The notes below the pieces were generated by a model, which saw nothing but the letters and a program-made list of their open reading frames with translations, did not search any database and was not told the origin of the DNA. Positions 34,914-44,761 of a stretch of DNA of 64,000 nucleotides are shown in pieces; the first letter of the stretch is position 1, and each line of letters opens with the position of its first letter. Origin of the DNA: Schizophyllum amplum (lineage: Eukaryota > Basidiomycota > Agaricomycetes > Agaricales > Schizophyllaceae). Both the position numbers and the translations under genes were made by a program. The stretch lies in the NCBI GenBank assembly GCA_007026445.1, contig VDMD01000011.1, positions 620,001-684,000 on the forward strand, written 5' to 3'.

Positions 34914-35610
34914 GAATGAATAAGAGTGGAATAAGATGAGATGTCCAAGGTACGTCGCGTCATTGTCTTCGCAGCTATCAATATAGATACACAACCGTCT
35001 ACAAAGCCAAGCAAAGACACACCTATGTACCAAAATGAGGGCTTCGACTAAACATAGGTGCTTCACAGGCTGCTTGCGACTGGCCACCGCATCCCCACTG
35101 CTCGAGTGCTTGCGGGGTAACTAGATGCTTCTTACTACAGCTCGGACACCCCAGATGCCCTGTTCTGGTGTGAGTCGTTCTCAAGGTTGCCGGGCGCTCA
35201 TATCTTCTTCCCAGACCTGAGTGGAATACACGTTACGATTCCGCAGCCGCGATGCTTCCCGAATTTTGCTGTGGTGGGCTGCTGTGTGGCGCTTGTGAAT
35301 GCGTATCGCTCGGACAGAGTCAGAAGGTGCGCAACATATGCAACCATGCTTTTCTTGTATGGCGCGTGCGCCATTTCTCCACAAATGTGTCACTGGGGGC
35401 GCTGGTGCTCGCCTTCTTAGTATTGGACCTCGGAGCTCCAAGCTTCCGTGCCCTCACACCGGCTTCACTGGCGCTATCTATGACTCGGTAGTCGCGCTAT
35501 CATAAAAAAGGGCCGGCAGTCGCGCTCTGCGTACAATCTCGTCTCTCCTTTCTACTCCATCTATAGTCGATTATTCCTTCGAATTCTGCGCGCTGGTCCC
35601 ATAATCTGCT
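34914..35610. other. Divergent intergenic region
   Basis: Between F-box E (-) and the A1-like gene (+). Short frames at 35187-35505 on the plus strand are not recognised and look like chance openings. Confidence 0.45.
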
Positions 35611-37846
35611 ATGCCACCACTATCCGGGCCCAACCTGTTGCCGTACTTTCAGCAGGGTCTATCGTTCGCGTTGACCACCCCGACGTGGACTGACTACGCG
35701 GAGGGGGATTTCTATAATGCGGTGCGGTTTGACATTAACATAGGCTGGGCGTCCTTGACAATAACTGCTTGCGTAGCTTGTCAATGCGTACGCCCGCGCT
35801 GCACATCAATCTGGCCTCGAATCCACGCCTACAATTGTATGGCCCCGAGACCGACCTGTTAACCCGACGCCGCTCCCGCGTAAACCCGATAAAACATCCT
35901 CCAGGCAGCAATCGAGTTCATCGCGTACATCAGCATATCGTGCTGACTCATCCTCCTCGTTCAATGGCATTCCTGTGCATGCCTCGCGGGACGACAATAT
36001 GCATGTCTCGACGCCGCTCACCGATGAGGAGAGCAGGATCAACCTCCAGTCCATGGGATCAATCATTACCACTGGTAGTACGCGATTTTTTTAATCGATT
36101 TTGCACATGTTCTCATTACTTTTGCAGGATGTCCGGCTCGACTCTTGTTATTGGTCGTATGTTCCAGCGCTATGCCGCGGCTCTCATCACTCGGTCACGC
36201 ACATTGCTCATTGATTTCACCAGGCTCCTGGCGAGTGGCCTCCCAACACATTCCCCCCATACATAAACCTCGAACTCGATTTGGGTGCGTGGTACCAGTC
36301 AAACTACTGTCACCCGTACTCAGGCTGATCTTCTGTGGCGCCGAACCCAAGGGTCATGCGGTTTGTGAGTTGCGCTTATTTTTTTACCCTTGTATGCGAC
36401 GCTGATTCGTTGTCAGATGGACGCTTCATCCAGCCTACAAGGTCAAGTCTAGGCGTCCTCACTACAGGTCGACAATTAGACACTTGACCAACTCGGCGGC
36501 AGCGAACATCAACATTCGTGGTGTGCCTAAGTTTACCGGTCGATACATCGATGATTCATACTACGGTGGGTCTGTTGCCTCCCTAGCGCTCATACACACT
36601 CATCTTTCTCGCCTTGCAAGATTATCTGCAGATTCGGCAACACTTGACGATTGATACAGGCCACAGACGGTCTGGGGGCGGGGCTCTGGAGATTCGTCTC
36701 CCATTTTATAGATCGCAGCTTGCCGCGTCCATCAGCGAGGGCCTTGACAAGTGTGAGATCGACGGTATCATCGGGTTCGGGCCGCAGCCGTTGTATGTGT
36801 TGCTTGCGTGCTCTTCATCCTTATGCTCACTTTGAACGAGGGAGCCGGATCTACCTCCAGGCATCGCCACGGATAGATATCGCAGGGTCAGTCATGATAT
36901 TCTCAGTATTCACTGCAAGCGTTTACCTTGATTTAGACGTTCATGAACCAGTTGTACGATGCAGGCTCTATCCGGCGCCAGGTATGTGGATTCATACGGG
37001 ATTTTGAGTACGTTGGTGATCGGTGACCCAGACGAAGGTTTTTGCCTTGAGCCCTTCGTACAAGACGTGGGTTTTTTTCGCGCCTGCATCGCATGTATTT
37101 TCTGATTTGGTGGGACAGCGACAAGATCCCAAAGCTCTGGATACTCGACGTCGACTGGCCCCCTCCCTCTCTTCCGCGTCTCGCTTCGCACGACTATCCC
37201 TACCCCGAGCGAGCAAAGACCATCACGCTATCCGTTTGCCCTCCTTCAGGCGCTCGCACTGGATGGCGTGTCAAGCTCAGACAGTTCATCATTGTTGATA
37301 TGGAGTCGGGCACCAATTTGTGCGAATACCCCTGCTGTGCGGACACCCTCCTCGACACTGGTCAGTCTTTCGTGTCCTTCATGCACGCTTGCGCTCAGAC
37401 CAACATCTAGGCACCGAGCTCACCTTACTTCCGAGGAACATTGCAAAGTACTTGATGGATCCAGACGGTCCCGCCCACGCGTTCAGAGAGGGTCCCCCAA
37501 ATTCCGCCAAGTATTATGTTCGCGCTGGCGAAATCAAATCGAAGTATTGGGTCCGCTTAGGTTTCGAAGCGGCAAACGGCGACATCAGGAGGGTGTCAGT
37601 TGCGCCCCTCCGCGATGTGCTCACCTACCGTAACGCACGAACTGCGAACGGGGATCATTTGATGTCCATCGGCCCTGTTGGGAATGATTTGCAATCCACC
37701 CTTGGCCTGGTACGTGACTCGTTGACTGTACTCATACACCTGTCTGACCTGACTGCTAGAACATCCTTCGCTACCTGTGGCAATGCTATTATGACCACTC
37801 TCCTGCGTGGGCCCAAGTACAACTCGCCCCAGGCTGGTGCCGCTAA
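35611..37846 (+). CDS. Pepsin-like aspartic peptidase (A1) family protein
   Basis: Starts MPPLSGPNLLPYFQQGLSF; the first exon includes FYNAVRFDINIG, the usual first strand of the N-lobe. The 3' part is clear: KIPKLWILDVDWP; TLLDT joined across intron 37353-37409 to GTELTLLPRNIAKYL, i.e. a normal second active-site DTG; then VSVAPLRDVLTYRNARTANG, an intron after STLGL, and NILRYLWQCYYDHSPAWAQV to a TAA at about 37846. The middle (35700-37050) needs several introns that I could not settle, and the first DTG was not found, so activity is uncertain and a damaged N-lobe is possible. Paralogue of the 22.9-25.1 kb gene. No signal peptide is evident at this start. Confidence 0.5.
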
Positions 37847-38619
37847 GATGGGCCTCGAGGACATCATCCTCTTTCCCAAGGATGGCAGACTTCGTACGGC
37901 TCAGGAGTTCACGATTTTATCATCACGTCGAGCGCTCATGACGGCGCATACCGGTCTCTCATTTTCGCTTTTTTTGTTCACCCTCAAGATTCGTCAATAT
38001 CGCGCGTGTCCAGATGTCACGCCTAGTTCATTGGTTCGTTTCCTGTTATCTGGGAGCTATCAAAGTGGGCTGACGACCTTGCCGTAGCTCATCCTTATGC
38101 CCGGACGTCTCGATATGCGATCGGCTCTTGCCTTCTCTTGTATCCGTTTGCATTTCCCTGCCTCTGACCGTTTTCGCTTGTCTCCATTGCGACTACATCG
38201 CCATACACGAATGGTGTTCTCGCGCGCACTCCTATCTCGTTCCTGCAGCTGCTTTGCCTTTGCTTATTTGTACGACACCATTACGAACCGAACCAACCGA
38301 CTGCTTGCTGTTTTTGATACACGATACTTACAACGCCAATCCTATGTCAATATGTCTCTGTCTGTGTTCGAATCCATTATTCTGTGACTGGACTTCGTGC
38401 GAGACTGACGCTGGGGCTCGAGCCCTGAAGGCTTCATCTTTTTCCTCAATTCTATCCGGCAATGGGAAGTTCATACGCATCGAATTCTTGGCATGCGGAA
38501 CTCTACATACAAGTGCCACTGGTCTTCCTGTGTACGCGACGCGCCTAGACGTGTACATGTCGCAATCCTAGAGAGGCGCCCCTCGCGCCCCAGACGCGTA
38601 TAGTCAGGTAGACAACGCG
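37847..38619. other. Intergenic
   Basis: 3' flanks of the A1-like gene (+) and hydrolase copy 2 (-). Pyrimidine-rich frames at 38097-38571 have no recognisable features. Confidence 0.45.
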
Positions 38620-40426
38620 TTACACCGGCACATGCCGCGCCAGGAAATCTAGCTGCGCCTGCAGCGCAGTCTCGTAGTGCTTCTCGAAGGGATAGATCTC
38701 GAAGTGGGTCGCTGGAGGGTGGCGTGAGTGGGTATAACAGGATGCAAAATTGAGCAGGACGTAATGCGGATGCCGACAACATCAACCTGGAGGAGTTCGG
38801 CGATGAATTCTCAACGAAGTGGACTCGCGGTCAGCTTCGCCGTACGGTAGCTGAAGGTCTTGAAGGAACCGGGCGTGAATGTCTGAAGAGGAATTGGATG
38901 TGGAGAGGATATCGGGCGTGAAGAGGATCTGGACGTGGGGAGGAATCGGACGTAAAGAGGAGCTGGACGTGAAGAGGAACCAGGTGTACAGAGGAACCTC
39001 GCGCACCTTCAGCAAGCTCAACCAGCTCCACCCTCTCCCCGGCCCTCGCGACAGCCCGAGCGCCCGCCACCGGGCACTCCTCGTCCTCCGTCGGCGCCAG
39101 TACGAGCGTCGGGCAGGTGATCTGCGCGGCGGCGGCGCGCGGCTTGTAGAAGAGCGTGCCGAGGAGGCAGCTGGCGTTAATCTGGGGCGGTCGTTAGCGG
39201 GTTAAGCAGGGTGAGGGATGAACGATGCCATGCTGCAAATCCACCTTCAACCCCCCTGGTAAAACAAGCCACCCAGTCAGATAGAAATATTCACCTCATT
39301 CACCCAATCGCTGCGCACGAAAGCGTCAGTTCATGCCATACTCGAGTAAACCACATTCCAATAAACAGCCTCCGACGCGCCACGCTCCAACAGATCACGC
39401 TCCAATATGCCACTCCAACAAATCACTCCGACAACAAAGCACCCTCCGAACATGGAAGCCACAACCCCACATACCTATCCTCGCATTGCCTCGCCCGAAT
39501 TCCCGCCTCCGCGCCAGGCGTCGTGAGCCCCGCACACGAGCCGGCGGGCCAGCGGCGGGCATGTAGAGCGGCCCGAGGGCGGGAACACGGAGGAAACCGA
39601 GCCCGAAGCCCAAGAGACCGAGCCCGACATCCACGAGGCCCAACGTGGCGTTGAACGCACCGAGCCCGACATCCAAGAAGCCGAGCGCGGTCGTTTTGAG
39701 GAGGCTGAGCGGGTGCACGGTAGGAATGGTGCCGGTGTAGGGGCACTGGGCGATGGCGGCGGCGGGGTTGGTGGTGAGCTGCGAAAGGGCGAGATGTACA
39801 GGAATGATGAGGGTGAGATGCGAAGGTTTAGATGAGCATGTGGGTCCTGGAGACCAAGAGTTCGTTCAAGCTCACGTCGCTGGCTATGGTGATAGCGTGG
39901 CCACCTGTGGATACGGAGCAAGGTGAGATGGAAAGAAGTAGAAGGAACAGCTATCGTACCGCCAAAGCTGGTCCCCCATACGACGACGCGCTGCGCGTCG
40001 AACTGGGGCTGCTGGCGCGCCCACTTGATGACCGTACGAAAGTCCTCCACTTGCTCGGCAGGGAGCAAGATGTGACGCGGCGTGCCGTCTGCGTATTCAT
40101 TGTGTGAGATGATGCAGGTGCGCAGAATATGGCTAGACGCACCAGATGCGCCCCAGCGCCTATAGTCGAACACCACGACCGCGTATCCACGCGCGGCGAA
40201 GATCTCGGCATACACAGACAAGCCCATACGCTTCGTGCAGCTCCAGCCATGGGCCCTAGGAGGGTGTCAGCCTTTGCGCGCTCATCTCTTTCGGGACAAG
40301 CACGCACATCACGATGACCGGCAGTGCGCGATTCCCCTGGTGCTCCGACGCGTACAGCCAGGCGTCGAGCGTCCAGCCGGGCATGGCCGATGGTATGCTG
40401 ATATCAGTACGCGTGAAGCTGGCCAT
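38620..40426 (-). pseudogene. Alpha/beta hydrolase copy 2, full exon set with a 1-nt frameshift
   Basis: Eight exons: 40426-40308, 40255-40143, 40088-39960, 39904-39876, 39778-39475, 39310-39295 (16 nt), 39181-39007, 38711-38620. The product starts MASFTRTDISIPSAMPGWTL and shows VIVMAHGWSCTKRMGL (oxyanion/HG motif), VVFDYRRWGASDGTPRH, the nucleophile elbow GTSFGG, AIAQCPYTGTIPTVHP, APTEDEECP (acid) and THFEIYPFEKHY (His); 325 residues are expected. Exon 5 is 304 nt here but 305 nt in copy 1: one base is missing at about 39540, shifting the frame after MPAAGP. If the base call is right the product is truncated and loses the acid and His. Family: fungal alpha/beta hydrolases; substrate unknown. 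Confidence 0.72.
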
Positions 40427-40825
40427 GGTATCTCGATCAGGATGCGAGGGTTGGGAGGAAGTCGTGGGCTAGCTGGTTCTTGTATCCATGCCGCTGATTC
40501 ACGGTCACAGGTTCGGAGACAGGGCGAGGATGGCAGGAAGCTGGTGGTGCTCCTGCGCTGGTCTCCCGGGTTCATAGCAGTTTATCCGTCAGGCTGAAAT
40601 CACAGAGATGGGTATAGAGCACTGCGACGTAGGACATCAGATTCACTAAAAGTATCTCTGCACACTGCCAGTGAAAGTCAAAAGAAAGCAAGACTCATCG
40701 GCCCGGACTCCGAAGACGATTGTGGCGCTGCGGCGCGGCCTTTGCCGGCGGTGGTGACCCAAGTTGATTTCCAGTCACTGCACTTGACCTTCAAAGGACC
40801 GGCGGTCGTCTGGCTTAATAACACA
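40427..40825. other. Divergent intergenic region
   Basis: Between hydrolase copy 2 (-) and F-box F (+). No motif is recognised, and the gaggcgcc octamer is absent here. Confidence 0.45.
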
Positions 40826-42745
40826 ATGTCAATCATCACTGATAACATAGACATCCTCTGCTGTCTTACTAGCCTTCTTTCATCTAAGGACGTGATTTCC
40901 CTCTCGTCAACCTCTAGCCAGCTGCGCCGTCTCTTGCGTCCGTCCCTCTTTTCGACATATCGTTGGGATCGCAAAAACAGACCTCCGAAGACCGTAAGAC
41001 GCTACATAAGGTGTGTCATAAGTACCCGTTGCAACTGATGCTGACGCATGATTGTAGGCACCTTTATGTGTGTGCCCTCGTTGACGAAGACGACGCTCTG
41101 GATGACTTCCTCGACGACTTCGACGCAAAGGGACTGTTATCCCTTCATATTTGTGCTGAAAACATACGGGATAGCGTACATGATTTCCTCGCGACCGTCA
41201 CGGGGCTCCAGACCTTGGACCTTGCCCAACTGTGCTGGAAGATCCCCGAAGGCGCCGAACCTTTGTCGATGACCTGCGATCCCCTTCCCGCCTTCCCCAC
41301 CATGTCCTGTCAATCTCACATTCTCAAATTCTGCTCACGCTTCGCACGAACATACGACTCTCGCGGGTGTGTGAGCAGAATGCACGCCACGCGTTTTTCT
41401 TTCGCTACGCTTCTTGCACAGCTCGATGTCTCGCAGATCGAGGGTCTCGAGATCGGTGCCGAAGCGCTCAGTCTACCCATTGCAGCAGCGTACACTTGGA
41501 CGTCGCTGCGCGAGCTTGTCATCACAGGGTACTGGATGCACCCACACGACGATCCTGGCGCATTTCAGGACCCACGTTCGCGTACCCCGGCATCGATACA
41601 CGCACATGTGCACATCGGGACGCTCCTTGTCGCTGCCCCGCGGCTTCTCGTCCTCCGTATCCACTGCAGATACAACACCTCATCTCCTCACCCTTACTGC
41701 GTGGTGTGGCCAGGAGACGACTCCACTACACACCAAGGGACGGGCATACGCACTCTCGATACATTCGAGCTTTACAACCCAACCGCGACGGATGGCGTAT
41801 ATGCTCAACTGCCCCCGACTCTGCGCACTCTATCTCTTCTCAGTCAGCCGCACTGCACAAGCCGGACGACCGAAAGTCGCTTCACCACGACGCTGCGAGC
41901 AAACGAGACTGACTTTGCGCGCGGCGTGCTGACACCAGCCGCGCTGATGCGCATGCTGTCAGCAACAGCGCTGCCAGACCTGCGCGATCTACGTCTCTCT
42001 TTCCGCGACCTCACAGACATGCGCATTTGCGAGTTCATCGCAGAATCGTTCCCACGACTCGAGTTCCTCGAGCTTCACGCCGAGGCCGGGGCGCAGGTTC
42101 TTTGGCGGGCGCCCGAGCTGGTACGCGTTCATTATTCCCTCTCGAGCTTGACTAATGTCTTTTTTCAGAGCGCTTGTGCCCGCGCCCTCGCCCCGCTCGT
42201 CCACCTCCAAACTCTCCGTCTGAATACTTTCCGCTCCGCGCTGTCTGTGGAGAGGTGGCAGTGGGTCCAGAGGCGGGATCCCGACGAGTCGCCGGAGCAG
42301 CGCGCACGTGAGGGCATCGCGCTGCCCGACATCATCTCAGCGCTTTTTGGGCGGCACGAGGGCGACTCGACTGACGGTCGCGGTGGCGGGACAATAGAGT
42401 CCACTGAAGATGCCCCTGCAGGTGAAATGCACGGTGATATGTGCCGTCGCTGGCCCGCGCTTCGCGAGGTATGGCTACCCCAAACAGTGACCCACGTCGG
42501 ACGCTACAATATGTCCACCTCGCACCGCGAGTGGGGGGTTTACAGCGTCCATCGCAACGGCGACGGATCTATGGGTCTTCACAAGTCTGGTTCCGACGTG
42601 CCGTGAGTTATGTCTGCCACGGCCTCCTCATGCGCAAATTACTGATTATTCGGTGGGCAGGATCGAAGAGGACGATGCTTCCCGTAGCCAGAAGGCGTTC
42701 GGCCCTTCCGGGACTGAATTTATAGCTTACGCCTCATATGCGTGA
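40826..42745 (+). CDS. F-box/leucine-rich array protein F
   Basis: Exons 40826-41010, 41058-42120, 42169-42602 and 42661-42745 give 588 residues. F-box: NIDILCCLTSLLSSKDVISL then SSTSSQLRRLLRPSLF. Exon 2 opens HLYVCALVDEDDALDDFL and has LQTLDLAQLCWKIPEG, FATLLAQLDVSQIEGLEIGA, YTWTSLRELVITGYWMHP, LLVLRIHCRY and LRDLRLSFRDLTDMRICEFI. Exon 3 starts SACARALAPLVHLQTLRLNT and has LREVWLPQT. The last exon is 85 nt (PIEEDDASRSQKAFGPSG..), longer than in E, G and H. The second intron (42121-42168) is 48 nt, a multiple of three, so retention would not break the frame. Closest to pseudogene I, then A. Confidence 0.82.
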
Positions 42746-43009
42746 TCTTGTAATTGTCTGTGGTTCGAGATATCAGGGCAAGGGATGAAGGAGGTCAATC
42801 GGTAGCACCGCTAGCTCCAGCAGTGCTGATGAGGCGCCTACTTCAACGCTTCCTATCTTGTCAATCGATTGATGTTTCTATAGATTTCGTCTCAGTGACG
42901 TGAGCGTCCCCGCTCGATTCTAGGCCGCTTTATTGACGCCCGGTCCGTGGCCTTTGAACGAATCACACCGCTTTACACGCCCACGCATTCTCACCTTGCT
43001 TCTGCGCTC
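42746..43009. promoter_or_regulatory. Upstream region of F-box G with shared octamer
   Basis: gaggcgcc at 42831-42838, followed by cttcctatcttgt and tcaatcgattga; a similar stretch occurs at about 45561-45640 with no gene behind it. The octamer also lies upstream of A and I. Candidate promoter element only. Confidence 0.35.
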
Positions 43010-44761
43010 ATGTCCCCCTCGTTGCTACAAATAGACGCCGACGTCTTGCAGTGCGTGACCAGCCTCCTCAATCCCAGCGATCTGCTGTCGCTCTCATCGA
43101 CCTGCTCGCCTCTGCGCGCTATCCTGGGTCCACCCTTCTTCGCTTCCTGCCGATGGCAGAAGGACAAGGCCCCTCCTGCAAGCGTGTGGCCTTATGTAAG
43201 GTCTGCTCTTGTTTCTTGCATTTATACATCCAGAGTACTCACGAAGATGCAGGCACTTGTACATCGACACTGACAATAAATATTCTATCAATTCCAAGTT
43301 CTTCCATGATCTCAGCCGACTACAGTCCGTGCACATATCTGCGCAGGCTGTGTCCGCCAACATGATCTACATCCTGTCCGTCGCTTCGGAAATCGACACT
43401 CTTGATTTGTCGTCCTTGTGCTATCGGCCCCAAGGCTGTAACATGGCTGTCCAATATGAACCCCTCGATGGGTTCCCTCCCTTATCCTGCCGTCCGACAA
43501 TTCTTAAATTCTGCTCCCATCTCGGCAAACAATATACTCATGCACCGGATATCAACATTCATCGCAGTCGTATTCGAGCAACGCGGTACCCACTCGTGAC
43601 CCTTCTTCATGAGATGGACGTCGCGCAGATCAAGGTATTCGAGGTTAGCGCGGAAGCTCTCAGTCTGCCTCATGCAGTGGCCTACACCTGGTCATCCCTC
43701 CGCGAGCTGACCATCACGGGCTTCTGGTTACACGCGTGCGACGGTCCGGGTGTGCTCGACGATTCTGACACGGGGACGCCAGCATGGATATACGACCATC
43801 TGCACCTGGGGACGTTGCTCATCGCGACGCCCCGATTGCGCGTTTTGCGCCTGCTCTGCAGATATGCGGATTATCTATCGCGTCCGCAGTGCGATGTGTG
43901 GCCCCCCGGGGAGCCTGCGCCCTCCTCGGGCACGGCAATTCCACTGCTGGAAGAGCTCCAGCTCTGTAACCCTGTGGCATCGGACGGCATATTCACACAG
44001 CTACAACCGTCTCTTCGTTCTCTGTCGTTGTTGAGTCGGCCGCATCTTACGCAGAAAACGGACGAAAACACGCAGGAGGAGCTAGAAATAACGGAAGCTC
44101 TTGACTCGAACGAGACTTTGGTACCATCCGCGCTCATCAGACTCCTCTCCGCGGCATCACTCCCCGATCTACGTGAGCTGCGGTTCTCGTTTCGCAATCT
44201 CGAGGACATGCACTTGTTCGAGTTCATCGCGGCGCGCTTTCCGTGCCTGGAACTCTTGGAATTTCACGCGGAAACCGGTCCGGGGTGTTTATGGACAGCA
44301 GACGACTTGGTGCGCCCATGCTCCTTCTCCAAAAAATGACTGCTGACGTTTCGGCAGGCCGAGTGCGCGCGCGCCCTCTCGACGCTCGCCCGATTGCGCG
44401 TGCTGCGTGTGAATACTTTCTATAAGGTGTTGCTCCGAGACAACAGAGACACTGAGGAATATTGGGAGGCGCTTGTGCGTTATCGCTGGGGCATCCCCCG
44501 AGAAAACGTCGTAGCAGCGTTATTTGGACCGCTGAGGACAGTTCGTGAGGTCTGGCTGCCACTCAGACGGAGCGTGGGATACAGCCGCCACGGGAACCGT
44601 GTTCTGGCGTGGCGCGACTGGCAGGTGCATCGAGTAGACTGGGACGAAACTGGGGGAGCGAGCATTCACGAGGAAGGCTCGCCCATCAGGTGAGATCGTT
44701 CTCGATATTTCACAAAAGTGATTCACTGACCATGGCCGACAGTATGAATAGCGACGAGTAG
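43010..44761 (+). CDS. F-box/leucine-rich array protein G
   Basis: Exons 43010-43200, 43253-44309, 44358-44689 and 44743-44761 give 532 residues. F-box: LLQIDADVLQCVTSLLNPSD then LLSLSSTCSPLRAILGPPFF. Exon 2 opens HLYIDTDNKYSINSKFFHDL and has IDTLDLSSLCYRPQGC, LLHEMDVAQIKVFEVSAEAL, YTWSSLRELTITGFWLHACD, LRVLRLLCRYADYLSRPQC and LRELRFSFRNLEDMHLFEFI. Exon 3 starts AECARALSTLARLRVLRVNT; the 19-nt last exon gives SMNSDE. Groups with E and H. The first intron has the weak donor GTCTGC. Tandem to F in the same direction, 265 bp apart. Confidence 0.82.

Noticed and set aside
40963..42606. Single 547-residue open frame for F-box F
   Set aside because: Appears intact only because the 48-nt intron 42121-42168 is a multiple of three and lacks stops; the paralogues show the intron and a separate F-box exon at 40826-41010.
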